Shown: piece by piece, positions 41,337 to 52,848 of the stretch
How positions within the stretch are numbered: the stretch's first letter is position 1
How the letters are laid out: each line of letters starts with the position of its first letter
Source of the DNA: Blochmannia endosymbiont of Camponotus (Colobopsis) obliquus
Lineage (GTDB): Bacteria > Pseudomonadota > Gammaproteobacteria > Enterobacterales > Enterobacteriaceae
Reading direction: 5' to 3'
DNA: 64,000 nucleotides
Assembly (NCBI RefSeq): GCF_000973545.1
Contig: NZ_CP010049.1
Location: forward strand, 709,941 to 773,940
Made by a program: the position numbers and the translations under genes
The notes under the pieces: generated by a model
The model's database searches: none
What the model was told of the DNA's origin: nothing
The model's input: only the letters and a program-made list of their open reading frames with translations

Positions 41337-44138
41337 TTAATGCAACTGACCCCAATTCTTTCCAATACTAACTTTAACTCTTAATGGAACACTTAACAAA
41401 AAACACGTCTCCATAAGATTTTTAATATAAATAACAGCATGCTCCATCACATCACACCGTATTTCAAATACCAATTCATCATGTATTTGCATAATCATAC
41501 GTATAGGTAATAATTCTTTTTGCACCCAGCTATCAACAGCAATCATAGCCCTTTTAATAATATCAGCTGCTGTACCCTGCATAGGAGCATTAATAGCTTT
41601 TCTTCCAGCATTTTTCTTATATTTATCATTTCCTGAATAAATATTTGAAATATATAATTTTCTTCCTTCTATAGTAGTAACATACCCATTAAGATTAGCT
41701 TGAGTACAGATATATTGCATATATTCTTTTACACCAGAATAACGTTTAAAATAAAGATCAATATAATATTGGGCTTGAACACATGTTACAGATAATTGCT
41801 TTGCTAAACCAAAAGCAGTCATTCCATACAATAAACCAAAATTTATTGTTTTCGCATAACGACGTTGCTTTACAGTAACTTTTTCTAAAGGAGTAGCAAA
41901 TATTTCCGATGCAGTAATACAATGCACATCCTGATCAGAAAGAAAAATATCTGTTAATACTTTATCTTTAGACAAATGAGCCATAATACGTAATTCAATT
42001 TGAGAATAATCAATTGATACTATCAAAAAATTAGTAGGAGCAATAAATGATTGACGAATACGCCGTCCATCATCGCTTCGAACTGGAATATTTTGTAAAT
42101 TAGGATTACTTGATGCAAGTCGTCCAGTAACTGTCATTGTTTGATTATAAGAAGTATGTATACGTTTAGACTGTTGATGAATCATTAACGGTAATTTTTT
42201 AGTATAAGTAGATCTTAATTTTACTAAATTACGATATTCTAAAACAATTTTAGATATCGGATATCTTGAAGATAATTCACTCAAAACTTCCTCATTAGTG
42301 GATGGATGACCTTTAGGAGTTTTTCTTAAAACTGGTATTTTTTGTTTATCATATAAAATTTTTTGCAACTGCTTTGTAGACGATAAATTAAATGACTCAT
42401 TAACTAATGAATGAGCTGTAAGTTCTAATTTAGAAATACGAGTCATTAATTCTAAAGAATAAATATCAAGAATATCTTTATCGATTAAAACACCAGTACA
42501 TTCCATGCGTGATAACACAGGAATTAAAGGCATCTCTATTTCTTTAAATATTTTTTTTAAACTTAACTCTTGTGCAATTTTAGGCCACAATTTACAATGA
42601 ATTTGTAATATTACATCAGCTCTCTGAGCCAAAGCTAAATATTCTTCTTCACTGAGAACACTACTTAACAATATTTTACTATATTTTTTTTCTTTAAAAT
42701 TTTTCTTAAAATAAAGAATATCTTTAATTAAATTTTGATCAACAACATTTACTAAACCATTAATACTAGAAAAATTATATAATAAATACATCTCAACTAT
42801 AATATCAAAAATCTTAACATATAAATTGATATTATATCGTTTTAATATACTACAATCAATTTTTAAATCCTGACCAATTTTACTTATACTAGGATCTTCA
42901 AATATAGACTGCAACGACTTAAAAATTTGTATACGATCCAATTCATATACATTATTATTAATATTAGTATAATTATCTAATATAGGTAAATACGCGACTT
43001 CTCCTAAATTTACTGATAAACACATTCCTACCAAATTAGCTGTTAAAATATCTGCATTATCTATTTTAATATCAAATGAAAAAAACTTTGTACTACGAAT
43101 ATCAATAATTAACTGATTAAATAATCGCATATTATAAATTATTTGACACTTGTTCTTAGATAATAACTGTTGATCTTTATTTAAAGAACTTATAACAGCA
43201 ATATTCGGTACAAATAAAGGTGATGTAATAGCATTTTTACATCCAACCAACCATTTATTATTTTGAATATCCTTCAACCAACGATTAAATTCATAACGTT
43301 GAAACAATGATATTAAAATTTCTATATTAGGTTTAAATAACGATAATTGACGATAATGATTAATGCCCACCGAAATATCAGTTTTAATAGATGCTAATTT
43401 GTATGAAAGAAACGCCATTTCCTGATGATTCTTTAAATTAATTGCTATACTTTTAGCACCACGCAATGATAAACTAGATATCATATTTAAACGACGGTAT
43501 ATCATTTCTAAACTACCAAAAATATGTAATAGAGTACAAGCCGTTTTTTTACCTATAGTAGGTACACCAGGGATATTATCCGACAGATCCCCTACTAAAG
43601 ATAAATAATCTACAATAAATTTAGGATACACACCAAATTTTAATCGTACGGCTTCTGAATTTAAGAGAATATTTGATGAAAAATTAACTAAATTAATTCT
43701 AGTTGAAACCAATTGAGCCATATCTTTATCATTACTACTAATTACTACATCTCTTCCAAGATTGGCAAAAAATAATGCTAAAGTACCTATAATATCATCA
43801 CCTTCTACATTAGGAATACTGATCAATGGTATACCCATGGCTGTAATTAATTTACATAATGGTTGAACTTGAAGACATAAATCTATTGGCATACTAGGTC
43901 TGTGAATTTTATATTTTTCAAATAATAATTTACGAAAAGTTTGTCCATAACTGTCAAATACTACCACCATATAGTTTGGCTTATATGAAACCAATACTTT
44001 TTTTAACATATTCAATACACCATATATAACCCATGTTGGTTCTCTATTAGTATTGGTTAAAGCAGGATAAGCATGGTAAGCTCGATAAAGATACGATGAT
44101 CCATCTATAATAATCAATAATTTTTCATTATTAAACAT
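41337..44138 (-). CDS. polA: DNA polymerase I, proofreading site destroyed
   Basis: The 933-residue protein has all three Pol I domains (E. coli 928). The 5' nuclease keeps its acidic motifs (IIDGSS, VVFDSYG, VEGDDIIG, NDKDMAQLV, GDLSDNIPGV). The polymerase has motifs A (DYSQIELRI), B (RRYAKTINFGLLYG) and C (QIHDELVFE). In the middle domain, exo I reads FDIKID where E. coli has FDTETD, so the catalytic Glu is Lys (residue 358), and exo III reads ALAQRADV where E. coli has RYAAEDADV, so the Tyr and Asp are lost. Polymerase and nick-translation activity are expected, 3'-5' exonuclease is not. dsbA lies upstream, as in E. coli. Confidence 0.97.
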   Translation of the reverse strand: MFNNEKLLIIIDGSSYLYRAYHAYPALTNTNREPTWVIYGVLNMLKKVLVSYKPNYMVVVFDSYGQTFRKLLFEKYKIHRPSMPIDLCLQVQPLCKLITAMGIPLISIPNVEGDDIIGTLALFFANLGRDVVISSNDKDMAQLVSTRINLVNFSSNILLNSEAVRLKFGVYPKFIVDYLSLVGDLSDNIPGVPTIGKKTACTLLHIFGSLEMIYRRLNMISSLSLRGAKSIAINLKNHQEMAFLSYKLASIKTDISVGINHYRQLSLFKPNIEILISLFQRYEFNRWLKDIQNNKWLVGCKNAITSPLFVPNIAVISSLNKDQQLLSKNKCQIIYNMRLFNQLIIDIRSTKFFSFDIKIDNADILTANLVGMCLSVNLGEVAYLPILDNYTNINNNVYELDRIQIFKSLQSIFEDPSISKIGQDLKIDCSILKRYNINLYVKIFDIIVEMYLLYNFSSINGLVNVVDQNLIKDILYFKKNFKEKKYSKILLSSVLSEEEYLALAQRADVILQIHCKLWPKIAQELSLKKIFKEIEMPLIPVLSRMECTGVLIDKDILDIYSLELMTRISKLELTAHSLVNESFNLSSTKQLQKILYDKQKIPVLRKTPKGHPSTNEEVLSELSSRYPISKIVLEYRNLVKLRSTYTKKLPLMIHQQSKRIHTSYNQTMTVTGRLASSNPNLQNIPVRSDDGRRIRQSFIAPTNFLIVSIDYSQIELRIMAHLSKDKVLTDIFLSDQDVHCITASEIFATPLEKVTVKQRRYAKTINFGLLYGMTAFGLAKQLSVTCVQAQYYIDLYFKRYSGVKEYMQYICTQANLNGYVTTIEGRKLYISNIYSGNDKYKKNAGRKAINAPMQGTAADIIKRAMIAVDSWVQKELLPIRMIMQIHDELVFEIRCDVMEHAVIYIKNLMETCFLLSVPLRVKVSIGKNWGQLH

Positions 44139-44539
44139 GATAACTATGAATAATTTACAAAATTATTTCAATATACAATAACACAAGCCAAATAACAAAA
44201 AAAATTCACAACAAATAAACTATTTTATTTGCTGAATCTTTAAATTATAATTAACAATAATTATTATATAATAATTCAATTATAACTAAATTAAATTAAC
44301 ATAAAACATTTTTAAAAAACAAAATAAAAAATAAATATATTTCATGAGTGATAGATAAATAAAATAATACAATATTTACACATTTTTTTATATTTAAATA
44401 TCATTCACTATAAAACTTATATAATTTTATGGAACATAAAGACAATAATTATAAATCCATTAAATGATATTATCAAAACTATATAAATATCATATATTTA
44501 TTTAATAATATTTTTTTAAAAATTACGAACAATTAACTA
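44139..44539. other. Intergenic region, dsbA to polA
   Basis: This 401-base region replaces yihG. It contains a perfect 18-base palindrome AATTATTATATAATAATT near 44259-44276, flanked by TTATAATT and AATTATAA, so a nested cruciform is possible. No gene is seen. Confidence 0.5.
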
Positions 44540-45166
44540 CTACTGCGCGATCAATAAGCCAATTAATTCAATAAATTGTTTAATATATATATCTATTGAT
44601 GAAGTATCCAAAGCATCATGTTTTATCATATACTTACCATTAATAAATATTGATGGTACACCACGCAATTGAAAATCAGACGCTGCCTGTTGTTGTGTTA
44701 ATATTAAATTTTGTACTGAACAACTATTCCAAAATAAATCAAACTCTTTAGAACTTACACCAGATTTTAAAAAAACAGTACGTATATCCTCAACAGACTT
44801 AATAGATCGTTCTCTATGTAAAGCTTCAAACATTAATTGATTAACTTTATCTTCTATTCCTAATACTATAGCCATTGCCCACGCATGAGTCAATTGCTGA
44901 CCTATTTGACCTAAAAAATCTACATGGTATCTAACAATTTTAATATTATCTGGTAAAAATTTTTTTATACTACTAAATATATGATAAACTTCTTCAAACT
45001 GATAACAATGAGGACAATAAAAAGAAAAAAACTCTAATATTTGAGGTGCATTATCAACCGGTCTATTAAGTTTTGTATATTGTTGTCCCTCATGTATAAT
45101 CATTGAAAATATACTAGATGACCAAATAACACCTAAGATAAATGATAATATTTTTCTTTTCATCAT
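44540..45166 (-). CDS. dsbA: Periplasmic thiol:disulfide oxidase DsbA
   Basis: The 208-residue exported protein introduces disulfides in the periplasm. A signal peptide is visible (MMKRKILSFILGVIWSSSIFS). The active site CPHC lies in FFSFYCPHCYQFEE, and the cis-Pro loop is RGVPSIFINGKY. The start is one of two tandem ATGs at 45166/45163, with AGGTG upstream. An oxidising periplasm is therefore still maintained. DsbB is not in this window. Confidence 0.96.
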   Translation of the reverse strand: MMKRKILSFILGVIWSSSIFSMIIHEGQQYTKLNRPVDNAPQILEFFSFYCPHCYQFEEVYHIFSSIKKFLPDNIKIVRYHVDFLGQIGQQLTHAWAMAIVLGIEDKVNQLMFEALHRERSIKSVEDIRTVFLKSGVSSKEFDLFWNSCSVQNLILTQQQAASDFQLRGVPSIFINGKYMIKHDALDTSSIDIYIKQFIELIGLLIAQ

Positions 45167-45611
45167 ATAAAACACCTATACATCAACACACAACTATTAC
45201 AATTGATGGAATTTTATTTTATAAAAAACATAAAATAAAACTAATAAACAATCCATGCATTGTATTATTTTATAAAAATATTTTTATTATTTATTAAAAT
45301 ATAAAAAAACAATACATTACCAAGTATCAAAGATCGCATTTACACAAATTTAAGAATAAATAAATTCACATAATTAATTTTATCAACAATTTATTATTAT
45401 ATCTAATCAATAAATAATTAAATATACCAAATTACTTTATTGTATCTTTATAACAAAAAAAATATTTCAAATAATACTAATAAATTTAAACAATACATAA
45501 TAAGTACAAATCTCTACTTATGAAAAATTTTTTAAAAATTATCATAACTAAATAAACATGACATAAACTAATATAATAATATTTATTAATACACATTTAC
45601 CTATTCAACTA
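45167..45611. other. Intergenic region, ubiD to dsbA
   Basis: This 445-base region holds A/T palindromes such as ATAAAAATATTTTTAT and no gene. It joins two blocks that are apart in E. coli. Confidence 0.5.
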
Positions 45612-47087
45612 TTATTTTATAATTGCTAATATATCCCAAATTTTGTCAATATAAACACGCACATTATTATCCATCTCGATTGGAATGCCCCATTCGCGTT
45701 GAGTTTCACCTGGCCATTTATTCGTTGCATCCATTCCTAATTTAGAACCTAAACCAGAAATAGGAGAAGCAAAATCAAGATAATCAATAGGCGTATTTTT
45801 AATAATAACAATATCTCGGTACGGGTCTATACGTGTACTAATTGCCCATATCACATCCTTCCAATTACGAATATTAATATCATCATCACATACAATAATA
45901 AATTTAATATACATAAATTGATGCAAAAACGACCAAATACCCAACATTATCTGTTTAGCATGACCCAAATAATGTTTTTGTATTGCTACTAATGCAATTC
46001 TATAAGAACATCCTTCCGGAGGCAAATAAAAATCTATAATTTCAGGAAATTTTTTTTGCAAAATAGGTATAAAAATTTCATTCATTACCATAGCAATCAT
46101 AGAAGGTTCGTCTGGAGGTCTTCCAGTATAAGTAGAATGATAAATAGCATTACGTCTGTGAGTAAGATGAGTAACAGTAAATACAGGAAAAACATCAGTT
46201 GTGTTATAATAACCAGTATGATCACCAAAAGGACCTTCTGTTGAAGTATTATCTTTTTCAAGATAACCTTCTAATATAATTTCAGAATTAGCCGGAACAT
46301 CTAAATCACATGAAATACATTTTATTACTTCAGTTTTATAACCTCGAAACAACCCTGACAAAGCATATTCTGATAAAATATTGGGAATAGGCACTACCGC
46401 AGCTAAAATAGTTGCGGGATCTGCGCCTAAAGATACTGCTATAGGAAATTTTTTATTGGGATAGCATTGAATCCATTCTTTAAAATCTAACGCTCCTCCT
46501 CTATTAGGTAACCATCGCATAACTAGTTTATTTTTGGCTAAAACTTGCTGACGATAAATACCAATATTTTGTCTTTGTTTATTTGGACCACGAGTTATGG
46601 TTAGACCCCAAGTAATCACTGGAGATACGTCTCGAGGCCAACAATGCATAATTGGGAGAGAACTTAAATCTACATTTTGATCTTGATAGATTTCTTCTTG
46701 ACAAGGAGCTGCATTCAAACGCTTTACTCCCATATGAAAAATATGACGAAACTTAGGAATTTTATCTAACAAATCACGTAGTCCTTGAGGTGGCTCAGGT
46801 TCTTTAAGAAACGATAATAACTTTCCTATATCACGCAAATATGTAATATTATTATGATAACCCATTCCAAGCATTATTCTATTAATACTACCAAATAAAT
46901 TACATAATACAGGCATAAAATAACCCTTGGGACGTTTAAACAATAATGCAGGTCCTTTAATTTTTAAAGTACGACTAGCAATTTCTGTCATTTCCAAACA
47001 AGGATCAATTAATAAATTGATTATTTTTAAATCACTAGACTTTTCTAAAATTAATAAAAAATCTCGTAAACTATTATTATTAGTCAT
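45612..47087 (-). CDS. ubiD: 3-Octaprenyl-4-hydroxybenzoate carboxy-lyase
   Basis: The 491-residue prenylated-FMN decarboxylase acts in ubiquinone synthesis. It has [10 protein letters not shown], the [10 protein letters not shown] segment, [43 protein letters not shown] and the C-terminal [15 protein letters not shown] chose ATG 47087 ([10 protein letters not shown]), matching E. coli; the frame runs 14 codons upstream. Its cofactor needs UbiX, which is not in this window. ubiB lies upstream on the same strand: the tat and rfaH genes between them in E. coli have been deleted. Confidence 0.96.
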   Translation of the reverse strand: MTNNNSLRDFLLILEKSSDLKIINLLIDPCLEMTEIASRTLKIKGPALLFKRPKGYFMPVLCNLFGSINRIMLGMGYHNNITYLRDIGKLLSFLKEPEPPQGLRDLLDKIPKFRHIFHMGVKRLNAAPCQEEIYQDQNVDLSSLPIMHCWPRDVSPVITWGLTITRGPNKQRQNIGIYRQQVLAKNKLVMRWLPNRGGALDFKEWIQCYPNKKFPIAVSLGADPATILAAVVPIPNILSEYALSGLFRGYKTEVIKCISCDLDVPANSEIILEGYLEKDNTSTEGPFGDHTGYYNTTDVFPVFTVTHLTHRRNAIYHSTYTGRPPDEPSMIAMVMNEIFIPILQKKFPEIIDFYLPPEGCSYRIALVAIQKHYLGHAKQIMLGIWSFLHQFMYIKFIIVCDDDINIRNWKDVIWAISTRIDPYRDIVIIKNTPIDYLDFASPISGLGSKLGMDATNKWPGETQREWGIPIEMDNNVRVYIDKIWDILAIIK

Positions 47088-47259
47088 TAATATTTTATAA
47101 AAATATTCAAAAAAATAAATGTATTCCATTAATAATATTAATATATTATATAATACTCGAAATTACTAAATAAAATAAAACAATATCGGATCGCTATATA
47201 ATAATATATTTTAATATATTAATTAAATTAAAAACATTTTCTAAGACACTGTCAATATT

Positions 47260-47280
47260 CATCACAATATTTTTGTGATG
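47260..47280 (-). terminator. Hairpin between ubiB and ubiD
   Basis: CATCACAA and TTGTGATG form a perfect 8-bp stem with a five-base loop, 26 bases after the ubiB stop. No long U-run follows on the minus strand, so it may be a weak terminator or an mRNA 3' end structure. Confidence 0.4.
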
Positions 47281-47305
47281 GCTGATAATATATTTTATCA
47301 AAAAA

Positions 47306-48937
47306 TCATATAATTTTTTTCCAACCAAATATCCAACTTATTAATCCAATTAATATAAAACAAAAATTTAACATCTTCATATTTTGAACTAATAAAAAAA
47401 CACCAATAAAAATTAAGAAAAACCCAATACCTAATAAAAACCATACTTTTCTCTGCTTAACACGATGAATATTTAATTCAACTGTTAAATGATCTATTGT
47501 TTGATGTAAAATTCTATAATTGCTTAAAATATCATATATTAATCCAGGAATTTCTGGGATTTTTTCAATCCAATAAGGAGCTTTTGTTTTTAAAGTACGT
47601 AAAAAAAATGATATACTCGTCTGTTCCTTGAGCCACTTTTCTAAAAAAGGCTTAACTGTTTTCCATAAATCTAATTTAGGATATAACTGCCGTACCATTC
47701 CTTCAACATATAATAATGATTTTTGTAACAATACTAGTTGTGGTTGTACCTCCATATTAAAATGTCGAGCTGTACTAAATAAATTCAACAAAACATTACT
47801 AAATGAAATATTTTCTAAAGTCCTTTCAAATAAAGGCTCGAATACCGTACGAATAGCACCTTCAAAATCTCCAATATCAGTAGACGGAGGTGTCCAACCT
47901 GAAGAAACATGTAATTCTGCAACTTTTCTATAATCTCGGTTTAAAAAAGCAATAAAATTTGCAGCTAAATAATATTTATCTTCTTTACTTAAAGAACCTA
48001 CAATACCAAAATCAATACTAATATATTTAGGATTACTTGGATTTTCACAATTCACAAAAATATTCCCAGGATGCATGTCTCCATGAAAAAAACTATCACG
48101 AAATATTTGAATAAAAAAAATTTGTAAACCACGCTCTGCTAATAACTTCATATCAGTACCCTGTCTTTGTAATGAAACCAAATTATTAACAGATACTCCA
48201 TTTATACGCTCCATAACCATCATATTTTTATTGCAATAATCAGGATAAACTTTAGGTATATATAATATAGAACTATTTTTAAAATTACGTCGAAATTGAA
48301 TAGTATTAGACATTTCACGAAGCAAATTTAATTCATTATAAATAATTTTTTCATATTCTACTACAACTTCCACAGATCGTAATTTATTACCATGTAAAAA
48401 AAACTTAGGAATTAACTTAGCTAATCTATACATTAATCTTATATCAGCTTTAATTATTGGTAAAATATCTGGACGAATAATTTTGATAATAACCTCTTCA
48501 CCGTTTTTTTTTAATTTAGCACTATGCACTTGAGAAATAGAAGCTGAAGCTAAAGGCTGTTCTTGAAAATCATCGAACCATATTTCCAATGGTTGACCCA
48601 TAATTTGTTCGATATATGTTCGCATGAGTATACCATTACAAGGTTTAACTTGATCCTGTAAAATAGCTAATTGATCAGCAATAAGTGACGGAAAAATATC
48701 TCGACGAGTAGAAAGCATTTGACCAAACTTAATCCATACAGGACCAAGTTCTTGTAATGCTAAACGCAAACGTTCACCAAACAATAATCTTTTGCGTTTA
48801 TTAGATATTAAAAATAACAATTTACACCATATTCGTAATGGTAAAATTAATTTATCTGTGGGAATATACTCAATCAAACCATAATTAAACATTACGCGAA
48901 TAATAAAATATAAACGGTAACATTCATTAACAATCAT
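47306..48937 (-). CDS. ubiB: Ubiquinone biosynthesis protein UbiB (ADCK-type kinase fold)
   Basis: The 543-residue membrane protein is needed for ubiquinone synthesis (E. coli 546). It has the KxGQ motif in [16 protein letters not shown], the Ala-rich loop [15 protein letters not shown], the [13 protein letters not shown] catalytic loop and the [17 protein letters not shown] metal segment. Two C-terminal transmembrane helices follow (about residues 495-515 and 520-540). The start [14 protein letters not shown] is the family start. Confidence 0.96.
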   Translation of the reverse strand: MIVNECYRLYFIIRVMFNYGLIEYIPTDKLILPLRIWCKLLFLISNKRKRLLFGERLRLALQELGPVWIKFGQMLSTRRDIFPSLIADQLAILQDQVKPCNGILMRTYIEQIMGQPLEIWFDDFQEQPLASASISQVHSAKLKKNGEEVIIKIIRPDILPIIKADIRLMYRLAKLIPKFFLHGNKLRSVEVVVEYEKIIYNELNLLREMSNTIQFRRNFKNSSILYIPKVYPDYCNKNMMVMERINGVSVNNLVSLQRQGTDMKLLAERGLQIFFIQIFRDSFFHGDMHPGNIFVNCENPSNPKYISIDFGIVGSLSKEDKYYLAANFIAFLNRDYRKVAELHVSSGWTPPSTDIGDFEGAIRTVFEPLFERTLENISFSNVLLNLFSTARHFNMEVQPQLVLLQKSLLYVEGMVRQLYPKLDLWKTVKPFLEKWLKEQTSISFFLRTLKTKAPYWIEKIPEIPGLIYDILSNYRILHQTIDHLTVELNIHRVKQRKVWFLLGIGFFLIFIGVFLLVQNMKMLNFCFILIGLISWIFGWKKII

Positions 48938-49434
48938 TTACATCACTCCTACATATCTGCCTACATATTTATGGCAGCATCCTTCTCAAAAGAATATATT
49001 TCTTACACAAGATCTTATTTTTAAAAATGATTGCATGCAATTATTAACTACTTACCTATATAACCTAATATGTAACTAAATAAAAAACATATATAATAAA
49101 ATTATGTATAAATAAAATTCTTTTTTGTCATGTTATGTGAAATGCATGATGCCATTACTATTAATTTCTAATGTTAATGTTTTTATAAACAACATAATTA
49201 ATTTTAAAATAATAATGCAACCCAAGTTATTTTATTAAAAATGTGATATAAATTATATTTTATAATATATTTATCATGTTTTATTTTTTATATAAAATAT
49301 TTTATATCTAAACTATTCTGCACACTAACATTAACCTACCTTGACATATTAATGATATCAATTAATTTTTTACAAAATTTAAAAATTATCTATAAAATGA
49401 TAACAATTAATGTTTTAATTGTTATACCTACCAA
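48938..49434. other. Intergenic region, ubiE to ubiB
   Basis: This 497-base region replaces ubiJ, which lies between ubiE and ubiB in E. coli. No SCP2-like coding remnant is seen. The ubiE terminator hairpin lies at its right end (49400-49425). Confidence 0.55.
49400..49425 (-). terminator. Terminator of ubiE
   Basis: A perfect 11-bp inverted repeat (ATAACAATTAA / TTAATTGTTAT) with a four-base loop starts ten bases after the ubiE stop, and the minus strand continues with CATTTTATAG. Position and shape suit an intrinsic terminator. Confidence 0.6.
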
Positions 49435-50193
49435 TTACAATTTATAACCATAATGTACAGCTACAATACCACCAGTCATATTAAAATATTTAATTTTACT
49501 AAAACCATTCTTTTTCATCATATTTTTTAACATATCTTGATCAGGATGTATGCGTATTGATTCAACTAAATAACGATAACTATATTCATCATTAACAATC
49601 AACTTACCAAGTTTAGGTAAAATATAAAAAGAATAAAAATTATATAATTTATTCAATAAAATATATAACGGTTTAGAAAATTCTAAAATCAATAACTTAC
49701 CTCCATACTTTAATACCCGATGCATTGAACGTAATGCCTGTTCTTTTTCAGTAATATTACGTAAACCAAAAGAAATAACAACACAATCAAACACTTCATC
49801 CTTAAAAGGTAACATCTCAGCATTACTTTGTACATAATATATATTACTAAGTAATCCCAAATTACGTAATTTTCTGCGTCCCTCCTGCAACATATAATTA
49901 TTATTATCTGCTAAAACAACCATACCTTGTGTACCTACCAAATTAACAAACTTTACAGTTAAATCACCTGTACCTCCAGCAACATCTAAAACCTTATGAC
50001 CATAACTTACTCCACTATATTTTATTAACATACATTTCCAAATCCGATGAATGCCAAAAGACATCAGATCATTCATAAAATCATATTTTGTAGATACGGA
50101 ACGAAAAACATTAAATACCATGGAAGATTTTTTATTTCTTTCTACAAAATTATAACCAAAATCTACAAAATCATTATTATCTTTTATATTCAT
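49435..50193 (-). CDS. ubiE: Ubiquinone/menaquinone C-methyltransferase
   Basis: The 252-residue SAM-dependent enzyme methylates the quinone ring. SAM motif [11 protein letters not shown], the UbiE signature [34 protein letters not shown] and the C-terminal [11 protein letters not shown] are intact. I chose ATG 50193; the frame extends six codons to a TTG. rmuC lies upstream as in E. coli. Confidence 0.96.
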   Translation of the reverse strand: MNIKDNNDFVDFGYNFVERNKKSSMVFNVFRSVSTKYDFMNDLMSFGIHRIWKCMLIKYSGVSYGHKVLDVAGGTGDLTVKFVNLVGTQGMVVLADNNNYMLQEGRRKLRNLGLLSNIYYVQSNAEMLPFKDEVFDCVVISFGLRNITEKEQALRSMHRVLKYGGKLLILEFSKPLYILLNKLYNFYSFYILPKLGKLIVNDEYSYRYLVESIRIHPDQDMLKNMMKKNGFSKIKYFNMTGGIVAVHYGYKL

Positions 50194-50246
50194 ATTATTA
50201 AATTTAATCAATTAAAATATGTATTACATTATAAAAATGTAATTGT

Positions 50247-50278
50247 TAAATTTATTTTTGCAAAAAAAAATAAATTTA
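50247..50278 (-). terminator. Hairpin between rmuC and ubiE
   Basis: TAAATTTATTTTT and AAAAATAAATTTA form a perfect 13-bp A/T stem with a six-base loop, 57 bases after the rmuC stop. It could end rmuC transcripts or protect the 5' end of ubiE mRNA. Confidence 0.4.
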
Positions 50279-50334
50279 TATTTTCATCTTCCTACAAAAT
50301 ATTACACAAAATCATTATAATGTTTCTTGTTTTG

Positions 50335-51831
50335 TTAATTTGGTTTAGTAACTATATCTACGTTATCTAAAGTATCTAATTTAACCATATCTTCTTTTTT
50401 AGTAAAAATAGAATGTTTTACTTCTACACCAAGAATACGAAAATCTTCCGCTTGACTAACAATATTAGCATTACCTTCAAATAATTTTTTCTTTGCTAAC
50501 TGATAATGTATTTGCACTTTATCCAAAGTTTGACCTAATTTATTAAAATCATCAACAAATAAACGTATTTTATCATATAAACGTGCCGCCCTTTTTGCTA
50601 TTTTTTGAACATTACGATTTTGATATTCATAACGCCACAAATTATTAATCGTTCGTAATGCTACTAATAATGTGCTAGGACTAACTAACATAATATTACG
50701 AGATATTGCTTCATTAATTAATTCTGGATGTTCATTTATTGCAATTATAAAAGCAGGTTCAATGGGTATAAAAAGCAATATATAATCAAGTGTTCGTATA
50801 TTGGCTGCTTGTTGATAATTTTTCTTGCTTAATAATTTAATATGAGAACGTAAAGAACTAATATGGTCAGTAAAAGCTGCCTGACGTTCTAGTTCATCAC
50901 TGCTGTTAAAATATCGTTCATAAGCTAATAATGACATTTTTGAATCAATAATAATATCTTTATTCTGAGGTAAATGAACTATAACATCAGGTTGCAATTT
51001 ATGACCATCTTCCTGTTGAAGATGCACTTGAGTATGAAATTCATACCCTTCTCTCATCCCAGAAGATTCTAACACTCTACTTAAAACCAATTCCCCCCAG
51101 CCTCCTTGGATTTTATTATTACCTTTTAAAGCTTGAGTTAAGTTAACTGTTTCTTGTACCATTGTCATACTTACATTTTGTAAATTATGTATTTCATGAG
51201 ACAATGTACATATAGTACGTTCTTCTTGGGAAAAATTTTCATGTATTTGTCGATAAAAATTATCAATTTGCTCACGCAAAGGAATTAATAATTTACTAAT
51301 ACTCAATGTATTTTGCTTATCAATTTTATAACTACTACATTCAAAAATACGGTTTGCCAAATTTTCAAACTGTACAACAAACTTTTGTTCAGTAGCGACT
51401 AACAATTTTTGTTTTTCTTCCGATGCTAATTTTATATCTTCCAAACGTATAGCTGCCGCTTTAAGTTCAATTGCTTGACAATTATTTATATCACGCTGAA
51501 TTTTTAACTCATGGTGAAGATCATCACATTTTTGACGAAAAGGCGTTAAAAATAATACTTGTTCTTCAACAAGAACTAATTTACTTTGCAACTCAGAAAA
51601 TATTTTTTCTTTATGTTTAAACTCTTTTTCCATTTGACGATATAAATTAATTTCACGTTTAAAATTTCGTATTGTCATTTTTAAAATTTGTTCATGATTA
51701 ATATATTTATTTTCCTTTGTTATAAAATCTTTTTTTTTTATAAAATTAACACTTATCCAACTTGTTAATATACTAAAAAATATTAAAATAAATATAAAAA
51801 AAACAAAAATCCAGTTTTCCAAATAGTTCAC
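50335..51831 (-). CDS. rmuC: DNA recombination protein RmuC
   Basis: The 498-residue protein has one N-terminal membrane helix, a long coiled coil (about residues 35-170) and the RmuC nuclease-fold core with GGWGELVLSRVLESSGMREG, QPDVIVHLP, IIDSKMSLLAYERY and SPSTLLVALRTINNLWR. AGGAGG five bases before a GTG fixes the start at 51831; the upstream ATG at 51852 would place this strong ribosome site inside the gene. RmuC limits inversions at short repeats in E. coli. Confidence 0.93.
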   Translation of the reverse strand: MNYLENWIFVFFIFILIFFSILTSWISVNFIKKKDFITKENKYINHEQILKMTIRNFKREINLYRQMEKEFKHKEKIFSELQSKLVLVEEQVLFLTPFRQKCDDLHHELKIQRDINNCQAIELKAAAIRLEDIKLASEEKQKLLVATEQKFVVQFENLANRIFECSSYKIDKQNTLSISKLLIPLREQIDNFYRQIHENFSQEERTICTLSHEIHNLQNVSMTMVQETVNLTQALKGNNKIQGGWGELVLSRVLESSGMREGYEFHTQVHLQQEDGHKLQPDVIVHLPQNKDIIIDSKMSLLAYERYFNSSDELERQAAFTDHISSLRSHIKLLSKKNYQQAANIRTLDYILLFIPIEPAFIIAINEHPELINEAISRNIMLVSPSTLLVALRTINNLWRYEYQNRNVQKIAKRAARLYDKIRLFVDDFNKLGQTLDKVQIHYQLAKKKLFEGNANIVSQAEDFRILGVEVKHSIFTKKEDMVKLDTLDNVDIVTKPN

Positions 51832-52848
51832 ATAATCCTCCTGGAGTACCATAATACCTGAACATAATAGATAAACTTATAATAACTTAAATATATATAA
51901 CAACAATACAAAATATGACAGACATCTTGTGTAAATAACATAACAAAGTAATTAAAAACAAATAAAATACAGAATATAAAACTTTAATTTAAATTAACCA
52001 AAACATATCAACAAACATGAAAAATATTACTTATAATAAATGCACAAAAATAAATTATTTTAATTAAAAATCTCATTAATAATTATCAACAATACTTTAA
52101 TTGCCATAATTTTAAATTTTTATCTCAATAAATTTTTTTAATAATTGACAAATATTACATTTTATTTTGATTGATATATTTTATTATAATATTACATAAA
52201 TAATAACGTACCTAACTTACATTTATTCATTTAAACAATATAACAAAATAATAACCATATTACTCAAAATACAACAACTTATCTTTATAATTTTAAATTA
52301 TATTGTAACCCCACAACAATACAAAAAAAATACTGTAACCTTTATGCATATAACAATATAAATAATAATGTTACACGACAAAAATACAGAAAATCTTTAA
52401 CTAACGACTATGGTATATCTGAATAACATAAATATTGATATACACAGTTATTAATAGATACTTTAATTGTAATCTATGTTATTACATAATATAATTGATA
52501 TAATATACCGTGCAGTTAATAATAATGATTATTTATAGCTAATGGATGTTAATTTAATTCACTATATAAAATAAACAAAAACACAACAAACCCCATTTAA
52601 TGTTAATTACCATTAAGTGAAATAAAATTTTTATCTTATTAACATATATTACAGAACTTACTCATATCATACATAATAACGTCAAACATTTCAAAATATC
52701 AAAACAAAATCTATAATGTATCATTTACTGCATTTAAACTGAAAATAAAAATTTACATATATACTAAAATAACGATTCAAATAAAACACGTCAACATATA
52801 TTTTGGTGATTGTAAAATCAAATTAATACAATCTTACTTTGTAAGATA
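51832..52848. other. Intergenic region, metE to rmuC
   Basis: This 1-kb region replaces ysgA and udp of E. coli. No dienelactone hydrolase or uridine phosphorylase motif remains. It holds the metE terminator at its right end and a 9-bp stem near 52596-52621. Confidence 0.55.
52831..52847 (-). terminator. Possible terminator of metE
   Basis: ATCTTAC and GTAAGAT form a perfect 7-bp stem with a three-base loop directly after the metE stop. The minus strand continues TGTATTAATTTGATTTT, moderately U-rich. Confidence 0.45.

Noticed and set aside
46056-46244. Plus-strand frame inside ubiD
   Set aside because: Antisense shadow of the well-conserved ubiD reading frame.
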